In this document: in pieces, positions 7,875-16,674 of the stretch
How the letters are laid out: the number at the start of each line of letters is the position of its first letter
Numbering within the stretch: position 1 is the stretch's first letter
Origin: CAWBCI01 sp963787195
GTDB taxonomy: Bacteria; Bacteroidota; Bacteroidia; Bacteroidales; JAGOPY01
Direction: 5' to 3'
NCBI GenBank assembly: GCA_963787195.1
Contig: CAWBCI010000073.1
Coordinates: 49,688-113,687 of the forward strand
Length of the DNA: 64,000 bases
The notes under the pieces: model-generated
Told to the model about the DNA's origin: nothing
Seen by the model: only the letters and a program-made list of their open reading frames with translations
The model's database searches: none
Program-made: the position numbers and the translations under genes

Positions 7875-7944
7875 GAAAGATAAGAAAGATAATACCTGAA
7901 AGCATTACACAATTATTGATAAAAGTTACATGATTTACATATTT
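7875..7944 (-). promoter_or_regulatory. 70-bp module promoter, site 6 (DUF3185 unit)
   Basis: Minus strand: AAATCATGTAA, 10 nt, TAATTGTGTAAT, 21 nt, TATCTTTC (-7 box, 7875-7882). The distal part is the most diverged of the set. Confidence 0.8.
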
Positions 7945-7947
7945 TCA

Positions 7948-9066
7948 CTACAGTACCTTCTCTTTTTCCAGGGTCGCTATCAGTTTATCGAAGGATGTAA
8001 TGAATTTTTCGACGCCTTCATTTTCCAAATCTTCCGTAACTTTTTTAATATCTATACCTACTTCCGACAATTCTGAAAAGACCCAGGAGGCCTGATCTAT
8101 ATCGTCTTCCAGTCGGGAAGCCGGCGTACCATGGTCACGATATGCTTCAAGGGTTTCCATGGGAATTGTGTTGATCGTTTCGGGTCCTATCAGTGCCTCT
8201 ATATACTTGATATCGCTGTAATCAGGGTTTTTAGTGCTGGTACTGGCCCAAAGTAGTCTCTGGGGACTGGCGCCTTTTTCAGCCAGCTTGAGAAAGCGTT
8301 CACTTTCAAAGATTTCTTTATAGATCTGGTAGGCAAGTTTTGCGCTGGAAATGGCGACCTGTCCGCGTATCTTCGTTGCAAAATGTGCCTGTTCCCCGCC
8401 TAAAGCTGCAAATTCATCTTCTTTCGGATCAATCACGACATCTATGCGGCTTAAAAAGAAGCTGGCCACGGAGGCTATATTTTTCAAAGCTTTCCCTTGC
8501 TCTGCACGCGCTTCAAGTCCCGCAAGGTAGGCTTCTGCAACTTCCCTGTAGCGGGGCAGTCCGAAGAGTAATGTTACATTTACGTTGATTCCTTCGCTTA
8601 TAAGTTGCTGTATAGCGGGCAAACCTTCTTTTGTTGCCGGGACTTTAATAAGAATATTAGGCCTTTTCAAAGTGGCCCACAATCGACGGGCTTCCTCAAT
8701 AGTATCCTGGGTATTATGTGCCAGGTGTGGGTTAACCTCAATGCTGACATATCCGTCCCTACCGTCCGACTTATCATATTCTGCCCTGAATTCGTCAGCC
8801 GCCAATCCCACATCTCTCTGGCTTAAGGTTTCATAGATTGCTTCAACGTCTTTTTTCTGCCGGGATAATTCCTGGATTTCCGGGCCGTATAGCTGGCTTT
8901 CAGCTATGGCTTTTTCGAAAATAGATGGGTTGGATGTAATTCCTTTCAATCCGTCTTCTTCAATTAAAATACGAAGTTCACCGCTTGTAATCAGGTCACG
9001 CCTGATATAATCCAGCCAGATTGCCTGACCGAAAGTTCCCAATTTTTTCAATGGATTGTCATTCAT
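7948..9066 (-). CDS. tal: Transaldolase (long, TalB-like type)
   Basis: The 372-residue protein matches the long transaldolase subfamily (GITSNPSIFEKAI near residue 43, Schiff-base lysine K141 in NILIKVPATKEG, VNVTLLFGL, and LWASTSTKNPDYSD). It moves a dihydroxyacetone unit between sugar phosphates in the cytosolic non-oxidative pentose phosphate pathway. The length fits stand-alone proteins of the class that is sometimes fused to glucose-6-phosphate isomerase. The catalytic residues I can recognise are intact. It does not have the 70-bp module; instead a 17-bp palindrome lies behind an AATCTTTG -7 box upstream. With RpiB and glycogen phosphorylase nearby, it completes a route from glycogen to pentose phosphates. 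Confidence 0.92.
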   Translation of the reverse strand: MNDNPLKKLGTFGQAIWLDYIRRDLITSGELRILIEEDGLKGITSNPSIFEKAIAESQLYGPEIQELSRQKKDVEAIYETLSQRDVGLAADEFRAEYDKSDGRDGYVSIEVNPHLAHNTQDTIEEARRLWATLKRPNILIKVPATKEGLPAIQQLISEGINVNVTLLFGLPRYREVAEAYLAGLEARAEQGKALKNIASVASFFLSRIDVVIDPKEDEFAALGGEQAHFATKIRGQVAISSAKLAYQIYKEIFESERFLKLAEKGASPQRLLWASTSTKNPDYSDIKYIEALIGPETINTIPMETLEAYRDHGTPASRLEDDIDQASWVFSELSEVGIDIKKVTEDLENEGVEKFITSFDKLIATLEKEKVL

Positions 9067-9094
9067 GATTTTTCTCCTTTTATATTGTTGCCAT

Positions 9095-9128
9095 CAAAGA
9101 TTTATTTTTTTATATACAAACTGTATAT
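9095..9128 (-). promoter_or_regulatory. Promoter and palindromic operator upstream of tal
   Basis: A -7 box AATCTTTG (9095-9102, minus strand) lies just upstream of tal. A perfect inverted repeat, ATATACA-AAC-TGTATAT (9112-9128), sits 9 bp behind it, where a dimeric repressor or activator could bind. No protein in the window can be assigned to it. Confidence 0.45.
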
Positions 9129-9306
9129 CTAAATCTTCATACAAATGGAACGATTTAAGCGTTAGCAATGTTCATAGACAGTCATAGATATTTACCTCGC
9201 GTAAATACCGCTTATGACATGAAGTATTGCTGTTTTTTGAATTTAGTATTGGGACCCTTGATTTCGGACCAAATGGAAAGAAAATGCTGAAATAATTAAC
9301 AGTTTA

Positions 9307-9597
9307 TCACCATTGATAATCACATTCCTGCCAAAGTTTTCTTTCTTCTTCCTCTGTAATTTTTGTAGCTTCTTCAGGAGTATATTTTTCTGAGGTTTTT
9401 TTTAACATGCAATCGCAGAAATCATTAGCATCACTTGTTTTCAAGCCCCTGCTGCTTAATAATTTCTGACATTCCGTTTTCCATTTGGTTTTCTGTGCGT
9501 CACTCCAGGTGTTTTCTTTGTTCGTGTGCTGACAAGATTCTATCCCTCCGAAAAGAAATATAAATAAAAGGATAGTTAATGATTTTTTTATTTTCAT
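9307..9597 (-). CDS. Small lipoprotein of unknown function
   Basis: 96 residues; signal peptide MKIKKSLTILLFIFLFGGIESC with lipobox Cys 22. The mature part has three further conserved-looking cysteines (in TECQKLL, FCDCMLKK) and a terminal ECDYQW, suggesting a small disulfide-bonded helical domain. Similar Cys-patterned lipoproteins are common in Bacteroidota but unnamed. It has its own module promoter (9649-9718). The 9067-9306 gap downstream holds the tal promoter. Confidence 0.7.
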   Translation of the reverse strand: MKIKKSLTILLFIFLFGGIESCQHTNKENTWSDAQKTKWKTECQKLLSSRGLKTSDANDFCDCMLKKTSEKYTPEEATKITEEEERKLWQECDYQW

Positions 9598-9648
9598 AGG
9601 ACGAATTTATAGAATTTATACCGAATGATCATTCATAAATTTGAACCT

Positions 9649-9718
9649 TAAAAATAAATACGATGCTGATTATTTGCATTACATATTTCTGTAAATAAGT
9701 TACATGATTCTCACATTT
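9649..9718 (-). promoter_or_regulatory. 70-bp module promoter, site 7 (small lipoprotein)
   Basis: Minus strand: GAATCATGTAA, 10 nt, GAAATATGTAAT, 21 nt, TATTTTTA (-7 box, 9649-9656). Confidence 0.8.
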
Positions 9719-9823
9719 TGAGAGATTAATCAGCATGGGGAGGGCAAAAACCGGCGACCATCGGCAACTCGCGGACTATGATTGCTTTTAATTTTTTTTT
9801 GAAGATTCTTTAGTTATGATTTT

Positions 9824-10054
9824 CTATGGTCTCATGCTGTTTTCCTGAGGCTGGTTCATTTGTTTGCGGGGCGCCAATGCAAAGTCAGCACTCATAACAT
9901 AATACATGATGGCTGCTATCATCAATATCAAGAATACCCAAAAACCCCAGGTATGATGTATTCGCTTCCAATGAGGCCAATACACATGATATTTCTTGTG
10001 GTGTGCCTGCCCGTCATGCCAGGGGTGGTTTTGATCATGTTCATTTTTATCCAT
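9824..10054 (-). CDS. Small His-rich single-span membrane protein
   Basis: 76 residues from the ATG at 10054 (MDKNEHDQNHPWHDG). A TTG ten codons upstream is in frame, but the ATG follows an AAAGAACTAAACAA leader and is preferred. The N-terminus has many His, Lys and Trp residues, followed by one membrane span (WGFWVFLILMIAAIMYYVM) and a short polar tail. No family recognised; it could be a small stress or metal-related membrane peptide. It is the last gene of the unit that includes rpiB and glgP, 49 bp after rpiB. Confidence 0.6.
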   Translation of the reverse strand: MDKNEHDQNHPWHDGQAHHKKYHVYWPHWKRIHHTWGFWVFLILMIAAIMYYVMSADFALAPRKQMNQPQENSMRP

Positions 10055-10103
10055 TTGTTTAGTTCTTTCTATTATAATTTTCAAAAATCCCTGCGAGCTG
10101 GCC

Positions 10104-10565
10104 TCATGCCTTTTTATTTTCCTTTTCTATGGCCGCCACTTTAGCAAGACGACGGCTGAAGCGTTCATTGCTCTTGAATTGGGCATTCAGGAATAGCTGT
10201 ATTAAATCCCAGGCCAGGGCATACCCTGTGATCCGTCCACCCAGGCACATAACATTCATATCGTCATCCTCCACTCCCTGGTGAGCCGAAAAAGAGTCTG
10301 TTATCAGGGCGGCACGTACGTCTGCCACTTTATTGGCCGCAACACAGGCCCCCACACCACTCCCGCATATGGCTAGTCCACGCGAGACTTCCTTTTTAGC
10401 TACAGCCCTTGCAAGGGGGATTATAAAATCAGGGTAGTCATCTCCGGGATCCAGCTCATAAGCGCCAAAATCCACCAGCTCATAACCGGCAGTCCTGAGT
10501 AATTCACTCATATGTTCCTTCAATTCAAATCCGCCATGGTCTGCGGCTATTCCAATGCGCGTCAT
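10104..10565 (-). CDS. rpiB: Ribose-5-phosphate isomerase B
   Basis: 153 residues with the RpiB/LacAB fold: IGIAADHGGFELKEH at the N-terminus, catalytic Cys 67 in CGSGVGACVAANK, and NVMCLGGR. It interconverts ribulose- and ribose-5-phosphate in the cytosol. The length is normal and the start is an ATG at 10565. It sits 59 bp downstream of glycogen phosphorylase in the same direction and close to transaldolase, so glycogen breakdown and the non-oxidative pentose phosphate steps are encoded together. Confidence 0.95.
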   Translation of the reverse strand: MTRIGIAADHGGFELKEHMSELLRTAGYELVDFGAYELDPGDDYPDFIIPLARAVAKKEVSRGLAICGSGVGACVAANKVADVRAALITDSFSAHQGVEDDDMNVMCLGGRITGYALAWDLIQLFLNAQFKSNERFSRRLAKVAAIEKENKKA

Positions 10566-10624
10566 TTTTCTTCCTTTTTATTAATTAATTTATGCTGAAA
10601 TCAGGCTTTTAACTTAAGTATAGA

Positions 10625-13261
10625 TTAATGCTGCCAGAGGATCAGCCTGCTTTCAAGTGGAACTGAAGCCCCTGGGAATCCAGGGATTAGCCGGGGAGTA
10701 TAATCCAAAGCAGGACGAGATGAAGGGACAGATGCGAAATAAATGTAACCGTTTTTCTGGCCCTTTATGTTTTCCCCACGGGTCATCTTCTGAATGTATG
10801 GAGCTTCTCCATTTAATCCATCTGCAAATAATTGAACTTCTATATTATCTGGGTCCAGCTCGCTGAAAAAAACCTCAACTTCAATTTTATGCTGATTTTC
10901 AATATTTTCGATTTTTAATTCACCGAAATGTATAGAATTCCAGTTTTTCTCAAGATTTTGCAGCCAGGCGGCTATCTTCCTGCCCTTTTCAGCTTTATTG
11001 GCGGAGCGTTCAAGATATGCTGCTGCAGCTGGCAAATAATGTTCTTCGGTATATTCCCGCACGGTCCGGTCGGCCGAGAAACATGGTGTTAATTGGGCCA
11101 TGCTCTCCCTCATCCGGGCTATCCAGGCAGTTGGGATCCCTCTTTCGTTACGCTGGTAAAATTCAGGCACCACCTCCTCTTCGAGTAAATTATAAAGTTG
11201 CTCTGCTTCGTAGGCATCCCAGGATGGATCATCCCCATGTTCTTTCCCGTCTCCTATGGCCCAGCCCACCTGGGGATTATAAGCTTCAGCCCACCAGCCA
11301 TCCAGTTCGGAAAGGTTAATACCGCCATTTACAAGTACTTTCATGCCACTGGTACCGCTGGCCTCCCATGGCCGGCGAGGGGTATTGATCCAGACATCAA
11401 CGCCCTGGACAAGATTTTCGGATATATTCATATCGTAATCACTCAGGAATACTACCGGGGGGTGGACAGCATTTTGACGGATAAATTGCATCCATTGCTG
11501 AATCAAATCCTGGCCGTGTTGGTCGGCAGGATGGGCCTTGCCTGAAATCACAAGTTGCACCGGAAATTTTGGATTAGTCAACAAGCGGAGCAAGCGCTGA
11601 GGATCGTGGAGTAATAAATTAGGCCGTTTGTAAGTTGCAAATCGCCTTGCAAAGCCCAGTGTTAAAACGTCGGGATCAAATTGATTTTTTACCCTTGCGC
11701 TCAAATCAGATGAATTACCTAAACCGGGCAATTGCTTCGATAATTGTTCCCCGGCAAATCTGATGAGGGCCTTATTGGCATTGGTGCGCATCTTCCAAAG
11801 TCTTTCATCTGAAACTTTCCGGATATCTTTTGCCAGTGTTTTGTTCATCCCAAGCCAGCGGTTTTTGCCACAAGCTACTGTCCAGATCTCATCTGCTTCT
11901 TTTGAATCCCATGTTGGCATATGAACGCCATTAGTAATATGGCCCACGGGCACTTCTTCCGCCGGCCACTTTGGAAATATCGGTTCAAAGATATGACGGC
12001 TGACTTCTCCATGGAGACGGCTCACCCCGTTTACTGCACCGCTTCCACTGATTGCCAGGTAAGCCATGTTAAACTTCTCCGAATCATCTTCAGCATCCTT
12101 ACGCCCCAGGGCTAATAATTGCTTGCGTGTAATACCAAGTTTCTGCTCGGCATAATTACCAAGGTATTGCTCAATGAGATCCGGTGGGAATAAATCGAAT
12201 CCGGCCGCAACGGCCGTATGAGTTGTAAAGAGATTGCCAGCCCTTGTAACAGCCAGGGCAATATCAAAATCCACACCTGTATCTTGCATATAGTTATAGG
12301 CGCGTTCCAGTATTGCAAAAGCCGCATGGCCCTCATTCAGATGGCATACCTGAGGCTGAAGGCCCAAAATATTGAGCAAGCGCCAGCCACCAAGGCCGAG
12401 CACCAGTTCCTGTTTGAGTCTTAGCTCTGGCCCACCACCATATAATTCGCCGGTTATTCCCCGGTGAGCAGGAAAGTTAGCTGCATCATTACTGTCTAAT
12501 AAATAAAGTTTTATCCTGCCAACCTGGACTTGCCAGGCCCGCAGCCAGACTGAGCTACCAGGCAGGGCAATTTCCAGGCGTAACCATTCTCCGTTAGCCT
12601 CGCGCAAGGGTGTAATAGGTAATTGCCTGGGGTCGTTAAACGGAAAAAGCGCCTGCTGCCTTCCATTTATATCAATTTCCTGGCGAAAGTAGCCTTGCTG
12701 GTATAGCAGGCCGATGCCGACAACTGGAACTCCCAAATCACTGGCTGTTTTAAGTTGATCACCGGCTACGTTTCCCAGTCCGCCCGAATATATCGGGAGC
12801 GCCTCACTCAACATAAATTCCATGCTGAAATAGGCAACACAGGTCAGCGGAGAATCCGGATGTTTTTTTTGGAACCAGGCAGGAGCCGAGTTTGCATCCT
12901 TCATCGATTTCAAAAGAAAATTAATCTTTTTCCGGTATTCCGGGTCATTCATGACAGACTGGAACTGATCGCGGGAAACCGTTTGCAGGATTACCCAGGG
13001 ATTATGTGTGGCATTCCATAGTTCAGGATCAATTTTCCGCCATACTTCATCGGCTGAATGGTCCCAGGACCATCGTATATCCAATGCAAGTTCAGCAAGG
13101 TCATCGAATCCTTCCAAGTCTGTTGGCAGGTAACTAAAAGCAGGTTTTTTAACGATCGCTTTTTCTTTCATGATAATGTGTTCAGATTTCTTATGGGTCA
13201 ATTCTGGTTTCAAACCCTGATCTGAACTATATAACACCACAGGATTTGAATTGTTTGCCAT
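10625..13261 (-). CDS. glgP: Alpha-glucan (glycogen) phosphorylase
   Basis: 878 residues. An N-terminal DUF3417 region (about 45-150; GFDDLAELALDIRWSWDH) precedes the GT35 phosphorylase domain, as in the thermostable, non-allosteric branch of the family. The pyridoxal-phosphate lysine is about K641 in GTSGMK. It releases glucose-1-phosphate from glycogen or maltodextrin. The first 30 residues are poorly conserved and contain a second possible start (MKEKAIVKKP, residue 31), so the true N-terminus may be shorter. It is followed by rpiB and preceded by the DUF6600 gene (33 bp), within a run of same-strand genes that starts at site 8. Confidence 0.93.
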   Translation of the reverse strand: MANNSNPVVLYSSDQGLKPELTHKKSEHIIMKEKAIVKKPAFSYLPTDLEGFDDLAELALDIRWSWDHSADEVWRKIDPELWNATHNPWVILQTVSRDQFQSVMNDPEYRKKINFLLKSMKDANSAPAWFQKKHPDSPLTCVAYFSMEFMLSEALPIYSGGLGNVAGDQLKTASDLGVPVVGIGLLYQQGYFRQEIDINGRQQALFPFNDPRQLPITPLREANGEWLRLEIALPGSSVWLRAWQVQVGRIKLYLLDSNDAANFPAHRGITGELYGGGPELRLKQELVLGLGGWRLLNILGLQPQVCHLNEGHAAFAILERAYNYMQDTGVDFDIALAVTRAGNLFTTHTAVAAGFDLFPPDLIEQYLGNYAEQKLGITRKQLLALGRKDAEDDSEKFNMAYLAISGSGAVNGVSRLHGEVSRHIFEPIFPKWPAEEVPVGHITNGVHMPTWDSKEADEIWTVACGKNRWLGMNKTLAKDIRKVSDERLWKMRTNANKALIRFAGEQLSKQLPGLGNSSDLSARVKNQFDPDVLTLGFARRFATYKRPNLLLHDPQRLLRLLTNPKFPVQLVISGKAHPADQHGQDLIQQWMQFIRQNAVHPPVVFLSDYDMNISENLVQGVDVWINTPRRPWEASGTSGMKVLVNGGINLSELDGWWAEAYNPQVGWAIGDGKEHGDDPSWDAYEAEQLYNLLEEEVVPEFYQRNERGIPTAWIARMRESMAQLTPCFSADRTVREYTEEHYLPAAAAYLERSANKAEKGRKIAAWLQNLEKNWNSIHFGELKIENIENQHKIEVEVFFSELDPDNIEVQLFADGLNGEAPYIQKMTRGENIKGQKNGYIYFASVPSSRPALDYTPRLIPGFPGASVPLESRLILWQH

Positions 13262-13294
13262 TCAATTGCCTGCGGTGGAACCGAGATCCTTATC

Positions 13295-14521
13295 CTATTT
13301 CTTTTTGCGCTTTCCGGACCTGTCTTGTTTAGGTTGATTTTTTCTCTCTTTGTTTGGAGATTTAATCATGCTGGGTTGTTTTTCACGGCCTCGTTTAGTT
13401 TCTGTCGGACTTACTTTCTTTTGCTGTGAGGGCCGGGAGGATCTTTCTTTGATATTGTCGCGCTGATTCACCTTAGGCTGCTGTGCAGGCTGCGCCTTTT
13501 CTTTAATGTTGTTATGCTGTTTCACTGAAGTTGGCGGCTTCTCCCTGCTCTTGTTGGTTTCGCCCGGATTCACCTTACGTTGTTGTGCAGGCTGGGGGGC
13601 TCTTTCTTTATAATCCTTGCGCTGTTTAACGGAATTCGGCTGCCCTTCCCTTTGCCTTGTGTTTTCAGCTGGATTCACCTTCCGCTGTTGTTGGTTTCCT
13701 GCATTTCTTTCCGCGGGTGGCTTCAGCTCCTTCACGTTCATGACCTTCGGGGGGGCGGCTCTGTGTTCACTATTACCCTCTTTTTCCACTCGCGGTCTGT
13801 ATATCCTTAACTGGTCATTATTCAGTTCCTGTCCCGGTTTATTATATTCCTTAACTGAAATAGTCCTGACGCCCCGGCCGGTATTTCTTTGTACATCATC
13901 CCTGGAAGGCCCTGAAATATAGGTACTATGCCGGCTATTATCAATATAAGTATTATTTATTACAGTTGAATTTCTGATGATCCGGTCGCGATCGTGCCGG
14001 TCAACGCAATAACGGTGTATATCATCCCTTTCAAAATCCCTGTCTCTCACAAAAAACCAATGATCATGCGGATTATCGTATCCACGGTCAAAGCTGATCC
14101 TGATACTAACACCAGGAGCCAGAGGCGCCCAGCCATAGTAGCCATTGGCCTGTCTCCAGTTAACCCATGCGGGACCCCATTCATTTCCGGGGATCCAAAA
14201 CCAGCCATAGTAATCATCATATGCCCAGCGACCGTAATGAAAGGGTGCCCATCCCCACCTATAATCCGAAATCCAGGTCCAGCCATATTCAGTGAATATC
14301 CAGCGACCGCCCGTTGAATATGGAGCAAAATCGGGCCCGGCATCAGGGAACCATACATAGCCATATTGGGGGTTGCTCACCCATTGGCCATAAGGGCTCA
14401 GATCATTATAAAAAACCTGGAAACTGACGTATCCTGCCTGCGATGTAGCTTGTTTTGGCATTATAAAGAAAGATGCCAACGCTACCAGGAATATTACGAA
14501 TACTTTATGTATTGTTTTCAT
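13295..14521 (-). CDS. DUF6600 (YXWGXW-type) secreted protein with basic repeat tail
   Basis: 408 residues. A signal peptide (about 1-28) is followed by a Trp/Tyr/Gly-rich domain (YGQWVSNPQYGYVWFPD, YGWTWISDYRWGWAPFHYG, GYYGWAPLAPG) typical of DUF6600. The last 150 residues are low-complexity, very basic and made of imperfect repeats of about 35-40 residues built on QQRKVNP, SVKQ and KERAPQPAQ. The function of the family is unknown; it is probably periplasmic or outer-membrane associated, and the tail could bind nucleic acid or anionic polymer. It belongs to the same-strand run headed by site 8. Confidence 0.8.
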   Translation of the reverse strand: MKTIHKVFVIFLVALASFFIMPKQATSQAGYVSFQVFYNDLSPYGQWVSNPQYGYVWFPDAGPDFAPYSTGGRWIFTEYGWTWISDYRWGWAPFHYGRWAYDDYYGWFWIPGNEWGPAWVNWRQANGYYGWAPLAPGVSIRISFDRGYDNPHDHWFFVRDRDFERDDIHRYCVDRHDRDRIIRNSTVINNTYIDNSRHSTYISGPSRDDVQRNTGRGVRTISVKEYNKPGQELNNDQLRIYRPRVEKEGNSEHRAAPPKVMNVKELKPPAERNAGNQQQRKVNPAENTRQREGQPNSVKQRKDYKERAPQPAQQRKVNPGETNKSREKPPTSVKQHNNIKEKAQPAQQPKVNQRDNIKERSSRPSQQKKVSPTETKRGREKQPSMIKSPNKERKNQPKQDRSGKRKKK

Positions 14522-14647
14522 GTTGATTAGATTTAATGAATCAGAAATAAGTAAATTGATATTCTTTTAAAATTCCCGGGTTTTTACGAAATCAATTTTC
14601 TAAGTATAAGCAAAAAGGGTACCAAAAGATATTAAGCATCTATAATC

Positions 14648-15373
14648 TCACAATTTAGGATTTTTCTTTTTGAGCAGAGGCTTGATTTTCAGCAAGGAGG
14701 GCATTGAGTCGCCTAATAGAAATCCCCAGGGTTTTAAGCTTTCTATATGATCGCAAATTAGTTTCACAATGACCGTTTTGGTCTGAGTTATTATTTCACT
14801 CACCTGGCTTTGGTCGCTTTTACTAAAAATTCTGCGAATGAATTCAATCAGAATGGGATGGTAAAATAATATAAGGAAGATGTAAACAGGGATCAGGAAC
14901 AAGATCACCAGTCCGTTCCCGATATTATAAAGCGTATGACCGAGTGCAGCTTTACCGGCATTGAAAATTTCTATCTTGGTTTTTGCTATCCAGTCTTCGA
15001 TTATATGGTGATTCACATCGAAATAGCTTGATGCCCAGCTGACACCATCTTTGAAAAAGGTGCTGAACTTTTCAACGAGTATGGGCCAGGAATCGGCAAA
15101 ACGGCTCGCCTGTGAAAATAAGAGCAGCCCGAAGGCGGCAAAAACCAGAATAGTGAGGATTAAAGTAATTATAATTGCAAGCAGCCTGTTTATCTTTTTA
15201 TCTACAAAAAAATTTACAACGGGATGAAGTAAGATGGCAACGATTATGGCAAATATGAGGGGAACAATTATGGCCTGGGCAATATAAAGCGCTGCTATCA
15301 GGGCAACGATGCCTAAAAAAATAAGAGGCGCTTTTATATAGGCCGGTAATTTTAATTCTTTATCTGTACTCAC
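14648..15373 (-). pseudogene. AI-2E family transporter, C-terminally truncated
   Basis: The first about 205 residues match the AI-2E/PerM family: four hydrophobic segments (starting IKAPLIFLGIVALIA) and the amphipathic cytoplasmic-helix region ending SEIITQTKTVI. Family members are about 340-370 residues, with a further three to four spans. Here the reading frame leaves the family pattern after QTKTVI and ends with a basic, non-membrane tail (KPLLKKKNPKL) at 241 residues. The C-terminal half has been lost, by deletion or rearrangement. A functional short form cannot be excluded. It lies between a small lipoprotein gene and the DUF6600 gene. Confidence 0.65.
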
Positions 15374-15460
15374 AAATTCTCTTATTTGAAAGAAGAGGGA
15401 TGATTATACTTAGATGGTTGATTCAGCAAGTTCCTAATAGAATAAAAGGCACAGCCGGGA

Positions 15461-15670
15461 TTATTTATGATGCTTTTTTTTGGAATGCCCATGTTTAGAG
15501 CTGTTATATTGATGTGGTTTCTTCGAATGTTTGAACCAGCCTTTGTGTTTACCATTGTCATGGCTTCGGGGATGTCCATGGCCATGACCCGGAACAACAA
15601 TGCAGGATGTTGGGCCTAACAATAAGCTGGTGCAAAACACCAGGATTGCAAGTTTTTTTAATATTCTCAT
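15461..15670 (-). CDS. Small His/Lys-rich lipoprotein
   Basis: 69 residues; signal peptide ending in LLLGPTSC (Cys 23), then a mature tail almost entirely of His, Lys, Gly and Ser (GHGHGHPRSHDNGKHKG). It is probably an outer-membrane-anchored peptide able to bind divalent metals or polyanions; this is inferred from composition only. It lies 31 bp from the cupin-fold gene, in the operon headed by site 8. Confidence 0.65.
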   Translation of the reverse strand: MRILKKLAILVFCTSLLLGPTSCIVVPGHGHGHPRSHDNGKHKGWFKHSKKPHQYNSSKHGHSKKKHHK

Positions 15671-15701
15671 TTTTTATACTATAATAATTATGTGGGGAGA
15701 T

Positions 15702-16115
15702 TTAGTTTTCAGCTTGTTCCGGCTTACTATTCAATATTGTCAATAGGATCACGGTATCCATTTTGCTGGTTAGACTGTATTTTGTATTTTCATAGAGTGT
15801 CAGCGCCTGGCCCTCGGAAAGTATTTCCGTTTTTCTCCGGGTTTTGAATTTCAATTTCCCTTCAATGATCTCGATGGAAATCGAATCGCTTGACTGATAT
15901 GATTTAATTTCTGTTTCCTCGTGTATGGCAGTCAGTACAATTTGTTTTTCAGGCATCTTCAAAAGGACCATTGTCCTGAGATCACCATGTGCCCAGTTCT
16001 GGCTCTTTTTCATATCTTCAATTAAACCCGCCAAATCATAGGGGAAACTTGAATCATTCGCTAAGCTGTCCTCCTCATTTGGGTGATCTCCGCTATCGAA
16101 TGCTGCTTTTTTCAT
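15702..16115 (-). CDS. Cupin-fold protein of unknown function
   Basis: 137 residues. After a polar N-terminus (MKKAAFDSGDHPNEED), about residues 45-130 fit a small cupin barrel: LLKMPEKQIVLTAIHEETEI, IEIIEGKLKFKTRR and EILSEGQALTLYENTKYSL. Metal-binding His residues are largely absent (one His in AIHEETE), so a non-enzymatic role is likely. It resembles the 112-aa cupin at 1053-1391, which is also under a module promoter. The gene sits between the YtxH gene and a small lipoprotein gene with short gaps. Confidence 0.6.
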   Translation of the reverse strand: MKKAAFDSGDHPNEEDSLANDSSFPYDLAGLIEDMKKSQNWAHGDLRTMVLLKMPEKQIVLTAIHEETEIKSYQSSDSISIEIIEGKLKFKTRRKTEILSEGQALTLYENTKYSLTSKMDTVILLTILNSKPEQAEN

Positions 16116-16164
16116 AGGATTTATTTTATCCCATTTCCAATCCGGTATTGTGGTGAAAACGAGA

Positions 16165-16443
16165 TTAGACAGGGATGGTTTTCACCGCTTTTTTAGCTTT
16201 TTTCGGAACGGGCTTTTTCTTAAGCTGTAAATCAGGAATATCTTCTTTGAATTTTTCTAATTTCTTCGAAAGACGAAGAAGGAATTCATCAAATTTTTCT
16301 TCCATGACTTCGATATATTCCTCACTCTTTTTTGATATTTTATTCCTGGTTTCCGTACCATTTTTAGGGGCATATAAAAGTCCTAAAATTGCACCGGCAG
16401 CAAGACCTGCTACCATGCCTGTGAACACTTTTCCAGCACTCAT
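16165..16443 (-). CDS. YtxH-domain protein
   Basis: 92 residues: an N-terminal glycine-zipper membrane segment (GMVAGLAAGAILGLLYAPKNGTETRNKI, about residues 9-36) followed by an amphipathic Lys/Glu helix and a basic tail. This is the YtxH layout, known from general-stress regulons such as Bacillus SigB. Its molecular role is unknown. It follows the lmo0937-type gene by 35 bp, and the pair is a hallmark of stress operons. Confidence 0.85.
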   Translation of the reverse strand: MSAGKVFTGMVAGLAAGAILGLLYAPKNGTETRNKISKKSEEYIEVMEEKFDEFLLRLSKKLEKFKEDIPDLQLKKKPVPKKAKKAVKTIPV

Positions 16444-16478
16444 CTTATTGTAATTGAGGATTGATTATCTGTAGAAAC

Positions 16479-16634
16479 TTATAAAACCCTTCTCCCCTGT
16501 ATAACTCTTAATATTATTGCAATAAGAGCAATGACGAGAAGAATGTGGATGATACCCCCGGTATGGAAGGCGAAAAACCCTACCAACCAACCGATAATGA
16601 GGATCACGGCTACTATATAAAGCAAATTTCCCAT
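16479..16634 (-). CDS. lmo0937-family small membrane protein (51 aa)
   Basis: A short gene with an ATG at 16634 encoding MGNLLYIVAVILIIGWLVG, then a turn (FHTGGIIH) and a second span ending in LRVIQGRRVL. Two spans with a GG turn and the terminal RVIQGR are diagnostic of the lmo0937 family, found in stress regulons of several phyla. Function unknown. Site 8 lies about 40 bp upstream, making it the first gene of a possible nine-gene unit running to 9824. Confidence 0.88.
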   Translation of the reverse strand: MGNLLYIVAVILIIGWLVGFFAFHTGGIIHILLVIALIAIILRVIQGRRVL

Positions 16635-16674
16635 GGCCTGATATTTTTAATTTTTAAGAATAATTTAGAATTTA

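Noticed and set aside
9824..10084. TTG start for the small His-rich membrane protein
   Set aside because: The ATG ten codons later has a better leader.
15382..15600. 72-codon ORF overlapping the His-rich lipoprotein gene
   Set aside because: The competing frame has a clear lipoprotein signal; this one has no recognisable feature.
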